15,824 nucleotides of DNA from an uncultured Streptomyces sp. (GTDB taxonomy: Bacteria > Actinomycetota > Actinomycetes > Streptomycetales > Streptomycetaceae): positions 1-15,824 of the forward strand of contig CAMLJW010000072.1 in NCBI GenBank assembly GCA_946480485.1, read 5' to 3'. A program made the translations under genes and the position numbers. Every line of letters begins with the position of its first letter. Position 1 is the stretch's first letter. The notes below the pieces were generated by a model. It ran no database searches and was not told the origin of the DNA. It saw nothing but the letters and a program-made list of their open reading frames with translations. Positions 4,058-12,200 of the stretch are shown here, one piece after another.

Positions 4058-6322
4058 ATGCCGCCACAGCGCAGCGCCGGCACGGGTCCAGAAGCGGAAC
4101 AATCGCAGTACGCCGGGCAGTACCGGCTGGAGGAGCGGCTCGGGTCGGGCGGCATGGGCGTCGTCCACCTGGCGCGCTCGGCTTCCGGCCTGCGCCTCGC
4201 GGTGAAGGTCGTCCACCCGGAGTTCGCCCAGGACCCGGAGTTCAGGGGGCGTTTCCGCCAGGAGGTGGGAGCCGCTCGGAAGGTCAGCGGCGCCTTCACC
4301 GCACCCGTGGTGGACGCGGCCCCAGACGCCCAAAGCCCGTGGATGGCCACGCTTTTCATCCCCGGTCCGACCCTTGCCGAACACGTGAAGCGGAATGGGG
4401 CTCTGGAGCCTGCCCAGCTGCGCCAGCTGATGGCCGGGCTCACCGAGGCGCTGTGCGACATCCACCGGGCCGGTGTCGTCCACCGTGATCTGAAACCCAG
4501 TAATGTGCTGCTCGCCGCGGATGGGCCCAAGGTCATCGACTTCGGCATCTCCCGCCCGTCGGACAGCGAACTGCGCACCGAGACCGGCAAGTTGATCGGC
4601 ACCCCGCCCTTCATGGCTCCGGAGCAGTTCCGCAGCCCGCGGGAGGTGGGACCGGCTGCCGACGTCTTCGCGCTGGGGTCGGTGATCGTGCACGCAGCGA
4701 CCGGGCGCGGCCCGTTCGATTCCGACAGCCCGTACCTGGTCGCCTATCAGGTCGTCCACGACGAGCCGGATCTGACCGGGCTTCCCGAGGAGTTGGGCTC
4801 GCTCGTGGCCCGTTGCCTCGCCAAGGAACCCGACGACCGGCCGACCGCGGGCGAGTTGATGGCGGAACTGCGCACGATGTCGGCCTCGTACGACACACAT
4901 GCGTTCATACCCGAGCAGCGGCACAGTGGCGACGGGGAGCGTGCGCTCGGGGCGGTGAGCGCGGCAGGAGCAAGGACCAGGAGTACCGGTCGAGAACCGC
5001 GGCCCGCACCCGACGACGAACAGGGGAACGGACCCGCAGCTGGCGCCAAGACACGTCTCGAGAGCGCCGAGGCCCGGCCCCGGCGTTTTCTTGGAAGCGC
5101 CGAGGCGCGACCCCGGCGTCACAAGCGCCGGTGGATCGCCGCGGCTCTGGCCACGACCGCTGCTCTCGCGAGCGGCGCCGTCCTGACCGTCGCTCTGTCC
5201 GACTCCCCCGCTCACGACAGCCGCGGCAAGACCACCGCCGGGCCCGGTCAGCGGACCGCCGGGTCCACCCCCTGGGAAACCGCCCTGAAGACCCGTACGG
5301 GGGCCCGGGCGAGCGGCCTGCCCGAGTGCACGTACGCGCTCGACAAACTGTTCTGTGGTCAGCCCGGAGTGATGGCCGCCGCGATCGAGCCGTCCGACGG
5401 CAGGGTGCTGTGGTCGCGAGGCGTCAAGGCCGGATCGGTCGACGCGATTCCGTCGTGGACCCCCGTCGTGGCCGGCGGACTGCTGCATGTGGCCTCCGCG
5501 GACGGGAAGAGACTGGCCGCCCTCGACCCGAAGACGGGCCGGACGCGGTGGAGCCGTGACGTCGCGAGGTACCGCGGCCTCGTCGCCCACACCGGTGAGC
5601 AGGTGCTACTCACCGGTCCCGACTCCACGGTGACCGCGCTGGACGCCACGACGGGCGACGAGTTGTGGAGTCACACGATCGCAGGCCAGGCCCAGCCTGT
5701 CTTCTCCGCCCACGGCGACGGCCTCGCGTACGCGGTGAGCCCGAGCGGCGCCGGCACGGCTGTCAGCGCGGTGGTGCCCCAGACGGGTGACGTCCGCTGG
5801 CACCATCGGTTCGAGGGAGCGCTGACCCTGGCGGGAAGCCGGAACGGGGTGGTCTGGCTCCTGTCGTTCAACACCGACAACAGCGTGGACGCGGTGATCC
5901 GGTACGACACGATGAGCCGCTCGACCCGCCGGATTCCTCTGGACTTCCCCCTCCCGGGAGCACAGGCCGTGGTCCGCGGGGACACCGTCTACCTGGTGGC
6001 GGATGGGGGCAGTGTGGTGGCCGTGGGCACCGGAAGCGGCAGGACGGGACAGCTCTGGCGCCTGGAGACCTCCGTGAGCCGGGCGTCGTCTCCCGTCGCC
6101 GTCGATCGACGCCTGTACTTCACCGCGGCCGACGGCAGGCTCTACGCCGTGGACACCGTGCGGGGAGCACTCCTCGGTCAGACGGATCCGCGGATCAAGG
6201 GGGACCGCGGTGGGCGCATCGGCTCGCTGCCGCCGCCGGTCGCCGGGGACGACCAGGTGTACGCCGCCGCCCCCGACGGCTCACTGTTCGCCGTCAACAG
6301 CCGTGATCCGTCGGGATGGTGA
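4058..6322 (+). CDS. Transmembrane Ser/Thr protein kinase with extracellular PQQ-like beta-propeller
   Basis: This 754-aa PknB-type kinase is anchored in the cytoplasmic membrane. The kinase domain spans about 23-272 and is complete: glycine loop GSGGMG (29-34), ATP lysine K50 in LAVKVV, catalytic loop HRDLKPSN (142-149), DFG (161-163) and APEQ (187-190). A basic, charged juxtamembrane stretch (about 285-358) contains the octapeptide SAEARPRR twice (336-343 and 347-354). One membrane segment follows at about 359-380. The outer part (about 410-750) has repeated blades such as AALDPKTGRTRWSRDV, TALDATTGDELWSHT and YAVDTVRGALLGQT, typical of PQQ-like propellers used as ligand or protein sensors. 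The expected role is sensing an envelope signal and phosphorylating cytoplasmic targets; the ligand is unknown. Its neighbours on both sides are on the opposite strand, so it is probably monocistronic. Confidence 0.93.
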   Translation: MPPQRSAGTGPEAEQSQYAGQYRLEERLGSGGMGVVHLARSASGLRLAVKVVHPEFAQDPEFRGRFRQEVGAARKVSGAFTAPVVDAAPDAQSPWMATLFIPGPTLAEHVKRNGALEPAQLRQLMAGLTEALCDIHRAGVVHRDLKPSNVLLAADGPKVIDFGISRPSDSELRTETGKLIGTPPFMAPEQFRSPREVGPAADVFALGSVIVHAATGRGPFDSDSPYLVAYQVVHDEPDLTGLPEELGSLVARCLAKEPDDRPTAGELMAELRTMSASYDTHAFIPEQRHSGDGERALGAVSAAGARTRSTGREPRPAPDDEQGNGPAAGAKTRLESAEARPRRFLGSAEARPRRHKRRWIAAALATTAALASGAVLTVALSDSPAHDSRGKTTAGPGQRTAGSTPWETALKTRTGARASGLPECTYALDKLFCGQPGVMAAAIEPSDGRVLWSRGVKAGSVDAIPSWTPVVAGGLLHVASADGKRLAALDPKTGRTRWSRDVARYRGLVAHTGEQVLLTGPDSTVTALDATTGDELWSHTIAGQAQPVFSAHGDGLAYAVSPSGAGTAVSAVVPQTGDVRWHHRFEGALTLAGSRNGVVWLLSFNTDNSVDAVIRYDTMSRSTRRIPLDFPLPGAQAVVRGDTVYLVADGGSVVAVGTGSGRTGQLWRLETSVSRASSPVAVDRRLYFTAADGRLYAVDTVRGALLGQTDPRIKGDRGGRIGSLPPPVAGDDQVYAAAPDGSLFAVNSRDPSGW

Positions 6323-6341
6323 CGTCCCTTCACGGACCAGA

Positions 6342-6379
6342 GTTCAGCTCACGGGCAAGGGTCCAGCTCACGGGCAAGG
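6342..6379. repeat. 19-bp direct repeat after the kinase gene
   Basis: CAGCTCACGGGCAAGG occurs at 6345-6360 and again at 6364-6379, giving a 19-bp period with near-identical flanks (GTT versus GTC). It lies 20 nt past the kinase stop, in the convergent gap with ilvD. This is probably a recent slippage duplication. Confidence 0.75.
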
Positions 6380-6431
6380 TGTTCAGCAGCGCGGCGCCCC
6401 CACGTCGACGCCGCTCCCAGGACCAGCCCGA

Positions 6432-6476
6432 AGGCGCCTACGGCCCCCGCAGATGCGACGGCCGTACGTGTCGCCT
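6432..6476. terminator. Bidirectional terminator candidate between kinase gene and ilvD
   Basis: A two-part stem is formed by AGGCG (6432-6436) with CGCCT (6472-6476) and by TACGGCC (6439-6445) with GGCCGTA (6460-6466). It lies between convergent stop codons (6322 and 6487). No T-tract is present. Confidence 0.45.
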
Positions 6477-6486
6477 GGAGGCGTGG

Positions 6487-8340
6487 TCAATCCAGCTTGC
6501 TGACGTCCCGCACCGCGCCCTTGTCCGCGCTCGTTGCCATCGCGGCGTAGGCGCGCAGGGCGGCGGAGACCTTGCGGTCGCGGCGGACCGGAGCGTACAC
6601 GCCGCCGAGGGCCTCGCGGCGGGACGCCAGTTCCTCGTCCTCAACGAGGAGTTCGATGGTGCGGTTCGGGATGTCGATGCGGATGCGGTCACCGTCCTGG
6701 ACGAGGGCGATCGTGCCGCCGGACGCGGCCTCGGGGGAGGCGTGGCCGATCGACAGGCCGGAGGTGCCTCCGGAGAAGCGGCCGTCGGTGATCAGGGCGC
6801 AGGTCTTGCCCAGGCCGCGGCCCTTCAGGAACGACGTCGGGTAGAGCATCTCCTGCATACCGGGGCCCCCCTTGGGGCCCTCGTAGCGGATGACGACGAC
6901 GTCGCCGTCCTTCACCTGCTTCGCGAGGATCTTCTCGACGGCCTCCTCCTGCGACTCGCAGACCACCGCCGGACCCTCGAAGGTCCAGATCGACTCGTCC
7001 ACACCGGCCGTCTTCACGACGCAGCCGTCCACCGCGAGGTTGCCCTTGAGGACCGCGAGGCCGCCGTCCTTCGAGTACGCGTGCTCCGCCGAGCGGATGC
7101 AGCCGTTCTCGTCGTCGTCGTCGAGGGCCTCCCAGCGCTCGGACTGCGAGAAGGCCTCGGCGGACCTGACACAGCCCGGCGCCGCGTGCCACAGTTCCAC
7201 GGCCTTGGCGGAAGGCGAGCCACCCCGCATGTCCCACGTCTTCAGCCAGTCCGCCAGCGACGGGCTGTGCACGCAGTGCACGTCCTCGTTCAGCAGTCCG
7301 GCACGGTGCAGTTCGCCGAGCAGAGCCGGGATGCCGCCCGCGCGGTGCACGTCCTCCATGTAGTACGTACGGTCCTTCGCGACGTTCGGCGCGACCTTGG
7401 CCAGGCAGGGCACACGGCGCGAGACCGTGTCGATCTCCTCCAGGCCGAACGGAACGTCCGCTTCCTGTGCGGCGGCCAGCAGGTGCAGGATCGTGTTGGT
7501 CGAGCCGCCCATCGCGATGTCGAGGGCCATGGCGTTCTCGAAGGCCGCTACGGTGGCGATGTTCCGGGGCAGGACCGTCTCGTCGTCCTGCTCGTAGTGG
7601 CGGCGGGTGATGTCCATGACCGTGCGCGCGGCGTCCTCGTACAGCGCCTTGCGCGCCGTGTGCGTGGCCAGAACCGAACCGTTGCCGGGGAGGGAGAGGC
7701 CGATGGCCTCGGTCAGGCAGTTCATGGAGTTGGCGGTGAACATGCCGGAGCAGGAGCCGCAGGTCGGACAGGCGTTCTCCTCGATACGGAGGATGTCCGC
7801 GTCGGAGATCTTGTCGTTGACCGCGTCCGAGATCGCGTCGACCAGGTCGAGCGTACGGACCGTGCCGTCGACCAGCGTCGCGCGGCCGGACTCCATGGGG
7901 CCGCCGGAGACGAAGACCGCCGGGATGTTCAGGCGCAGGGCCGCCATCAGCATGCCGGGCGTGATCTTGTCGCAGTTGGAGATACAGATCAGGGCGTCGG
8001 CGCAGTGCGCCTCCACCATGTACTCCACGCTGTCCGCGATCAGGTCGCGGGAGGGGAGGCTGTACAGCATGCCTCCGTGGCCCATCGCGATGCCGTCGTC
8101 CACCGCGATCGTGTTGAACTCGCGCGGGATGCCGCCGGCTTCCCTGACCGCCTCGCTCACGATCCGGCCGACCGGCTGGAGGTGGGTGTGGCCGGGCACG
8201 AACTCCGTGAAGGAGTTGGCGACCGCGATGATCGGCTTCCGCCCGATGTCCGCGCCCGGTACACCGGAGGCTCGCATCAGGGCGCGTGCGCCCGCCATGT
8301 TGCGGCCGTGGGTGACAGTGCGGGACCTCAGTTCGGGCAT
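6487..8340 (-). CDS. ilvD: Dihydroxy-acid dehydratase
   Basis: This cytoplasmic Fe-S enzyme dehydrates 2,3-dihydroxy-3-methylbutanoate or -pentanoate to the 2-keto acids in valine, isoleucine and leucine synthesis. The 617-aa protein matches the long E. coli-type form (about 616 aa). Cluster and metal motifs are present: Cys123 in [10 protein letters not shown], and Cys191/Cys194/Cys197 in [19 protein letters not shown]. The DDG at 81-83 in [13 protein letters not shown] and the C-terminal [20 protein letters not shown] are also intact. The ATG at 8340 gives the standard start [17 protein letters not shown] and follows GAAGGAGCG. The 5' leader carries three 10-bp repeats, of which this ribosome site is the last. 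It stands alone, away from ilvBNC. No leader peptide rich in branched-chain codons is visible. Confidence 0.97.
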   Translation of the reverse strand: MPELRSRTVTHGRNMAGARALMRASGVPGADIGRKPIIAVANSFTEFVPGHTHLQPVGRIVSEAVREAGGIPREFNTIAVDDGIAMGHGGMLYSLPSRDLIADSVEYMVEAHCADALICISNCDKITPGMLMAALRLNIPAVFVSGGPMESGRATLVDGTVRTLDLVDAISDAVNDKISDADILRIEENACPTCGSCSGMFTANSMNCLTEAIGLSLPGNGSVLATHTARKALYEDAARTVMDITRRHYEQDDETVLPRNIATVAAFENAMALDIAMGGSTNTILHLLAAAQEADVPFGLEEIDTVSRRVPCLAKVAPNVAKDRTYYMEDVHRAGGIPALLGELHRAGLLNEDVHCVHSPSLADWLKTWDMRGGSPSAKAVELWHAAPGCVRSAEAFSQSERWEALDDDDENGCIRSAEHAYSKDGGLAVLKGNLAVDGCVVKTAGVDESIWTFEGPAVVCESQEEAVEKILAKQVKDGDVVVIRYEGPKGGPGMQEMLYPTSFLKGRGLGKTCALITDGRFSGGTSGLSIGHASPEAASGGTIALVQDGDRIRIDIPNRTIELLVEDEELASRREALGGVYAPVRRDRKVSAALRAYAAMATSADKGAVRDVSKLD

Positions 8341-8350
8341 CGTCGCTCGC

Positions 8351-8380
8351 TCCTTCGGAGACCTTCAGAGACCTTCAGAG
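8351..8380 (-). repeat. Three 10-bp repeats in the ilvD leader, the last being the ribosome site
   Basis: On the minus strand CTCTGAAGGT occurs at 8380-8371 and again at 8370-8361, followed by CTCCGAAGGA at 8360-8351. Each unit contains GAAGG, a Shine-Dalgarno-like core, but only the last is at a useful distance from the ilvD ATG. Confidence 0.7.
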
Positions 8381-8528
8381 AGTTCTGACAGACCTCGAGC
8401 CTACGCCGGTGCTCCAGGATCCGGACACCTCGTCCGGGATACGGGATGTGCGTCTCGATCGGCGGGTGGCCATGAGGGGGCTCGTGTGCGCCGCGTGACG
8501 GGTGCCTTCACTGCCTGGAACGCAACTG

Positions 8529-8567
8529 GAACGGAGGTTCGCACAGCTTCCAAGAACGAAGGTTCGC
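8529..8567. promoter_or_regulatory. Paired GAAC-N4-GTTC sites upstream of ilvD
   Basis: GAACGGAGGTTCGC (8529-8542) and GAACGAAGGTTCGC (8554-8567) differ at one base and start 25 bp apart. Each contains the half-site pair GAAC-N4-GTTC. The core resembles the actinobacterial LexA box (TCGAAC-N4-GTTCGA), with the outer left bases not conserved. They lie between the tetR stop (8590) and ilvD, so they could also be operators for the adjacent TetR protein. Confidence 0.4.
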
Positions 8568-8589
8568 TCCGCTTCGAGAAGAACATCGC

Positions 8590-9204
8590 TCACGGCCCCG
8601 TCAGATGCCCCTGGACCACCGGAGCGACCCGCACGATGATCTGTTCCACGTCCGCCGAGGCCAGCGGCTCCAGCTTGATCACGTAACGCATCATGGCAAC
8701 GCCGACCAGCTGCGCAGCGGCCAGCTCGGCGCGCAGTTCCGCGTCCGGCAGGCCGAGCCGGGAGGCGACCCGGCGCAGCAGCTGGGAGGAGATGAGACGG
8801 CGGAAGACGGCCGCCGCCACCTCGTTGTTCACGGCGGAGCGTACGACCGCGAGCAGCGGGGCGCGGGTGACCGGGTTCTCCCAGATGCCGAAGAGGAACC
8901 GTGCGAAGCGCTCGCCGACCCCGTCCAACGGTCCCTCGAAGATCACGTCCGGGGCCCTCAGTGCGGGCGCGAAGACGGCCTCGACCGCCTCCTGGAACAC
9001 CTGTTCCTTGGTGCCGAAGTAGTGGTGGACGAGGGCGGAGTCGACGCCCGCGGCCTTGGCGATACCGCGTACGGACGTCTTGTCGTAACCCCGCTCGGAG
9101 AACTCCTCGCGGGCCGCCGCCAAAATGCGGTCGCGCGTTGCGGGGGCGTCCCCCGACGTCGTACGGGAGGGGCGTCCGCGGCGGCGGGGGGCCGTGTCGG
9201 TCAT
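8590..9204 (-). CDS. TetR family transcriptional regulator
   Basis: This is a 204-aa DNA-binding regulator. After a basic tail ([18 protein letters not shown]), the TetR helix-turn-helix lies at about 24-70: [44 protein letters not shown], here given in family order and typical of the group. The helical C-terminal ligand domain (about 80-204) does not reveal its effector. Its ATG overlaps the stop codon of the isomerase-like gene by ATGA (9201-9204), so it is co-translated with that enzyme and its level follows it. ilvD lies downstream after a 249-bp gap with paired operator-like sites. Possible targets are its own operon, ilvD or the paired sites; none is proven. Confidence 0.92.
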   Translation of the reverse strand: MTDTAPRRRGRPSRTTSGDAPATRDRILAAAREEFSERGYDKTSVRGIAKAAGVDSALVHHYFGTKEQVFQEAVEAVFAPALRAPDVIFEGPLDGVGERFARFLFGIWENPVTRAPLLAVVRSAVNNEVAAAVFRRLISSQLLRRVASRLGLPDAELRAELAAAQLVGVAMMRYVIKLEPLASADVEQIIVRVAPVVQGHLTGP

Positions 9205-10025
9205 GAGCCCGCGAGCCTGACCGCCGAGGCGAGGTGGAGCCGGGTGAAGGCGAGGGCTTCGGCCAGGTCGGCCTCGCGCTCGGCGCCGGACATGGCCCGG
9301 CGGGTGTTGACCTCGATGACGACATGGCCGTCGAAGCCGCTCAGGGCGAGCCGTTCCAGGAGTTCGGCGCAGGGCTGGTTGCCGCGCCCCGGGACGAGGT
9401 GCTCGTCCTTCGCCGAGCCCCGGCCGTCGGCCAGATGGACGTGGCCGAGGCGGTCGCCCATCCGGTCGGCCATGTGAAGGGCGTCGGTGCGGGCCGTGGA
9501 GGAGTGGCTCAGGTCGAGCGTGAAGTGCCGGTAGTCGTCCTTCGTCACGTCCCAGTCGGGGGCGTACGCGAGCATCTCGCGGTCGCGGTAGCGCCAGGGG
9601 TACATGTTCTCGACGGCGAACCGTACGTCCGTCTCGTTGGCCATCCGCCAGATCCCGGTGACGAAGTCGCGGGCGTACTGCCGCTGCCAGCGGAACGGCG
9701 GATGCACGACGACCGTGGAGGCGTCCAGCTTCTCGGCGGCGGCCCGGGCGCGCTGGAGCTTGACCCACGGGTCGGTGGACCAGACGCGCTGGGTGATGAG
9801 CAGACACGGGGCGTGGACTGCCAGGACCGGGATCTGGTGGTAGTCGCTGAGCCTGCGCAGCGCCTCGATGTCCTGGCTGACCGGGTCGGTCCACACCATG
9901 ATCTCGACCCCGTCGTAGCCCAGGCGCGCGGCGATCTCGAAGGCCGTTGCCGTCGACTCCGGATAGACGGAGGCCGTGGACAGCACGACCTTCGCATCCG
10001 GGATGCGCACCACTGGTTCTGCCAC
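9201..10025 (-). CDS. Sugar phosphate isomerase/epimerase-like TIM-barrel protein
   Basis: This 274-aa protein belongs to the xylose isomerase-like / AP endonuclease 2 TIM-barrel superfamily. Barrel strands and metal ligands are recognisable: VEIMVW (41-46), VHPPFRW (about 107-113), VENMYPW (Glu at about 139), FTLDLSHSS (Asp at about 169), GHVHLADG (His at about 194-196) and HVVIEVNT (Glu near 238). The chemistry is therefore metal-dependent isomerisation or hydrolysis, but the substrate is unknown. The start is a GTG at 10025. No Shine-Dalgarno precedes it, and a -10-like TACTCT ends 7 nt upstream, indicating leaderless translation. It is translationally coupled to the TetR gene. From memory, M. 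tuberculosis Rv0498, near ppx1 and proC, is the syntenic counterpart. Confidence 0.88.
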   Translation of the reverse strand: MAEPVVRIPDAKVVLSTASVYPESTATAFEIAARLGYDGVEIMVWTDPVSQDIEALRRLSDYHQIPVLAVHAPCLLITQRVWSTDPWVKLQRARAAAEKLDASTVVVHPPFRWQRQYARDFVTGIWRMANETDVRFAVENMYPWRYRDREMLAYAPDWDVTKDDYRHFTLDLSHSSTARTDALHMADRMGDRLGHVHLADGRGSAKDEHLVPGRGNQPCAELLERLALSGFDGHVVIEVNTRRAMSGAEREADLAEALAFTRLHLASAVRLAGS

Positions 10026-10038
10026 GAGGGACAGAGTA
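10026..10038 (-). promoter_or_regulatory. Leaderless -10 for the isomerase-tetR operon
   Basis: TACTCT on the minus strand (10038-10033) is followed by 7 nt and then the GTG start codon. No convincing -35 is seen, and there is no Shine-Dalgarno in the gap. Confidence 0.45.
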
Positions 10039-10130
10039 CGGGGCCGCGCTCGGCACCGGGGAGGCGGTTCCTGTGCGCCACTCGGGCGGCACCGGGAACC
10101 GCGGGGAATTGGAGGCGCACCGACGCCTCC

Positions 10131-10170
10131 CTCGGGACCTCTTAGGAGCTCTCAGGAGCTCTCAGGAGCT
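10131..10170. repeat. 10-bp tandem repeat, three good copies and one degenerate
   Basis: The unit CTYAGGAGCT occurs at 10141-10150, 10151-10160 and 10161-10170, with a degenerate copy CTCGGGACCT at 10131-10140. Each junction creates GAGCTC palindromes, so the array could fold or extrude. It lies in the 180-bp gap between the ppx stop and the isomerase start. Confidence 0.7.
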
Positions 10171-10205
10171 TTCGCCCGCCTCAAGGCCTCTTTTCCTCAA
10201 GACCT

Positions 10206-11147
10206 TCAGGGAATGAGCCCCAGCCCCATGTGATCCAGCCGCCGTAGGATCACGCCCTCGCGGAGTGCCCAGGGGCAGATCTCCAGGGTCTCTACGCCGA
10301 ACAGGTCCATCGCGCCCTCGGCGACCAGCGCGCCTGCGACGAGCTGGCCCGCGCGGCCCTCGGATACTCCGGGCAGCTCCGCGCGCTGCTCGGCGGTCAT
10401 CGCGCCGAGCTGCGGAACCCAGTCCTCCAGGGACCTGCGCTTGAGCTCGCGCTGCATGTAGAGGCCCTCGGCCGAACGCGCGGCTCCCGCGATCCTGGCG
10501 AGCTGCCTGAACGTCTTGGAGGTGGCGACCACGTGATCGGGCGCCCCGAAGCGACTGAACTCCCCGACTGTCCGGGCGATCTCGGCGCGTACATGCCGAC
10601 GCAGCGCCTTGATGTCCGCCGGGTCCGGCGGATCGCCCGGCAGCCGGGCGGCCGTCAGCCGCCCCGCGCCGAGCGGCAGCGACACCGCCGCGTCCGGCTC
10701 CTCGTCCATGCCGTACGCGATCTCCAGGGAACCGCCGCCGATGTCGAGGACGAGCAGCTTCCCGGCCGACCAGCCGAACCAGCGGCGGGCGGCGAGGAAG
10801 GTGAGCCGCGCCTCCTCCTCACCGGTGAGGACCTGCAGCTCGACCCCGGTCTCGGCACGCACCCGGGCCAGTACGTCATCGGCGTTGTCGGCCTCGCGCA
10901 CGGCGGAGGTGGCGAACGGCAGCAGGTCTTCGACGCCCTTGTCCTCGGCCGCTTGAAGGGCCTCCTGAACGACGCCGATCAGTTTGTCGACGCCTTCGGG
11001 GCCGATCGCCCCGCTGTCGTCGAGGAGTTCGGCGAGCCGCAGCTCCGCCTTGTGCGAATGCGCGGGCAACGGGCGCGCGCCAGGGTGTGCATCCACCACC
11101 AGCAGATGCACCGTGTTCGAACCCACGTCCAGGACACCGAGTCTCAT
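10206..11147 (-). CDS. Ppx/GppA family phosphatase (exopolyphosphatase-like)
   Basis: This 313-aa protein of the ASKHA fold hydrolyses terminal phosphates of polyphosphate or of pppGpp. The two phosphate-binding loops are clear: [15 protein letters not shown] (3-17) and [16 protein letters not shown] (131-146). [15 protein letters not shown] (79-93) and [11 protein letters not shown] (108-118) are further family motifs. It is the short, two-domain form (about 310 aa), like mycobacterial Ppx1, lacking the C-terminal HD domain of E. coli Ppx. I chose the ATG at 11147 ([12 protein letters not shown]), which starts directly at the fold. TAGCGT ends 7 nt upstream and there is no Shine-Dalgarno, so it is probably leaderless. 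It is divergent from the cysteine-rich protein at 11219. Substrate preference is not decided by sequence alone. Confidence 0.92.
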   Translation of the reverse strand: MRLGVLDVGSNTVHLLVVDAHPGARPLPAHSHKAELRLAELLDDSGAIGPEGVDKLIGVVQEALQAAEDKGVEDLLPFATSAVREADNADDVLARVRAETGVELQVLTGEEEARLTFLAARRWFGWSAGKLLVLDIGGGSLEIAYGMDEEPDAAVSLPLGAGRLTAARLPGDPPDPADIKALRRHVRAEIARTVGEFSRFGAPDHVVATSKTFRQLARIAGAARSAEGLYMQRELKRRSLEDWVPQLGAMTAEQRAELPGVSEGRAGQLVAGALVAEGAMDLFGVETLEICPWALREGVILRRLDHMGLGLIP

Positions 11148-11218
11148 GTACGGAACGCTACTGCGGGCAGGCCGCTCGCTGGTCCCCGGAGTGGTCGTTG
11201 GCGACTTACTCTGGACGC
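11148..11218. promoter_or_regulatory. Back-to-back leaderless promoters for ppx and the Cys-rich gene
   Basis: Leftward: TAGCGT at 11160-11155 with 7 nt to the ppx ATG. Rightward: TACTCT at 11207-11212 with 6 nt to the GTG of the Cys-rich gene. The -35 regions, if spaced normally, would abut near 11178-11189, so the two promoters may compete for polymerase. No canonical -35 is visible for either. Confidence 0.45.
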
Positions 11219-12136
11219 GTGCCAAAGACGAAAAAGGCAAAGGCCGACAAGTCGGCAGTGACAGACAAGTCGGCAGCGGCAGACACCTCCGCCAAAAGTT
11301 CTTCGCAGGCGAAGGCGTCCACCAGGACCAAGCAGTCCCCGGAGTCCCCGAAGCCCCCCAAGAAGGCCTCTGCCCCGGGGTCGGTGCCGGACGAGAGGGG
11401 ACTCGACTTCGCGCGCGCGTGGGTGGATTTCCCGGATCCGGCCGACGACGAGCAGGTCTTCCGCTGCGATCTGACATGGCTGACCTCTCGGTGGAACTGC
11501 ATCTTCGGAAGCGGCTGCCAGGGCATCCAGGCGGGCCGCGCGGACGACGGGTGCTGCACGCTCGGCGCCCATTTCTCGGACAAGGACGACGAGAAGCGCG
11601 TCGCCGAACATGTAACGAGGCTCACGCCGGAGATCTGGCAGCGGCACGACGTCGGGACGGAGACCGGCTGGGTCTCGACAGACGAGGACGGTTCCCGGCA
11701 GACACGCCCGTACCAGGGCTCGTGCATCTTCCAGAACCGTCCCGGTTTCGAGGGCGGAGCGGGCTGCTCGCTGCACATCCTGGCCCTGAAGGAGGGCCGC
11801 GAACCCCTGGAGACCAAGCCTGACGTCTGTTGGCAGCTGCCCGTGCGGCGGACGTACGAGTGGATCGAGCGGCCCGACGACACCCGCGTGCTCCAGGTCT
11901 CGATCGGCGAGTACGACCGCCGCGGCTGGGGTCCGGGCGGGCACGACCTGCACTGGTGGTGCACGTCGGCGACCTCCGCGCACGGCGCGGGCGAGCCCGT
12001 GTACGTCACCTACCGGCCAGAGCTCATCGAGCTGATGGGCAAGGCGGGGTACGACCGGCTGGTAGAGCTGTGCGAGCAGCGGCTGGCGTCCCAGCTGCCG
12101 TTGGTGGCACCGCATCCGGCGGACCCGCTCGCCTGA
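11219..12136 (+). CDS. Conserved hypothetical protein with cysteine cluster and Lys-rich tail
   Basis: This is a 305-aa protein. Residues 1-56 are a low-complexity basic tail ([20 protein letters not shown] and onward) that includes the doublet ADKSAVT/TDKSAAA. The folded part (about 58-300) has ten cysteines. Its first cluster is Cys83, Cys94, Cys100, Cys112 and Cys113, followed by Cys169, Cys183 and Cys204, all before HDLHWWC (Cys248). The C-x10-C-x5-C-x11-CC arrangement with nearby histidines recalls YkgJ-like metal-binding clusters, so Zn or Fe-S binding is a reasonable inference. The GTG at 11219 was chosen because TACTCT lies 6 nt before it; longer in-frame starts lie beyond that -10 and run into ppx. 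From memory, M. tuberculosis Rv0495c, divergent from ppx1, is the syntenic counterpart. Biochemical role unknown. Confidence 0.8.
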   Translation: MPKTKKAKADKSAVTDKSAAADTSAKSSSQAKASTRTKQSPESPKPPKKASAPGSVPDERGLDFARAWVDFPDPADDEQVFRCDLTWLTSRWNCIFGSGCQGIQAGRADDGCCTLGAHFSDKDDEKRVAEHVTRLTPEIWQRHDVGTETGWVSTDEDGSRQTRPYQGSCIFQNRPGFEGGAGCSLHILALKEGREPLETKPDVCWQLPVRRTYEWIERPDDTRVLQVSIGEYDRRGWGPGGHDLHWWCTSATSAHGAGEPVYVTYRPELIELMGKAGYDRLVELCEQRLASQLPLVAPHPADPLA

Positions 12137-12140
12137 CGCC

Positions 12141-12170
12141 CGCGGTCTGTGTCACCGGGCGGGGACCGCG
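12141..12170 (+). terminator. Hairpin after the Cys-rich gene
   Basis: CGCGGTC (12141-12147) pairs with GACCGCG (12164-12170) around a 16-nt loop. An alternative pairing is CGCCCG (12137-12142) with CGGGCG (12156-12161). It lies directly after the stop codon and just upstream of the radA -10. Confidence 0.4.
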
Positions 12171-12187
12171 CTGTCAGCGCCGGCGGT

Positions 12188-12200
12188 TACGGTTTCGTCC
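12188..12200 (+). promoter_or_regulatory. Leaderless -10 for radA
   Basis: TACGGT (12188-12193) is followed by 7 nt and the radA ATG. No Shine-Dalgarno is present in the gap and no clear -35 is seen. Confidence 0.45.

Noticed and set aside
3986..5590. 534-aa minus-strand frame opposite the kinase
   Set aside because: It is antisense to the complete kinase domain, is Gly/Arg/Pro-rich and shows no recognisable domain.
6316..8388. 690-aa plus-strand frame opposite ilvD
   Set aside because: It is a reverse-strand shadow of ilvD (Val/Arg/Asp/His-rich) and has no family motif.
10131..10170. A T-box or other riboswitch in the ppx-isomerase gap
   Set aside because: The structure there is explained by 10-bp tandem repeats, and no T-box sequence or specifier loop is recognisable.
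11087..11218. Upstream 44-residue extension of the Cys-rich protein
   Set aside because: It would overlap ppx coding sequence and both -10 elements. The GTG at 11219 fits the leaderless spacing.
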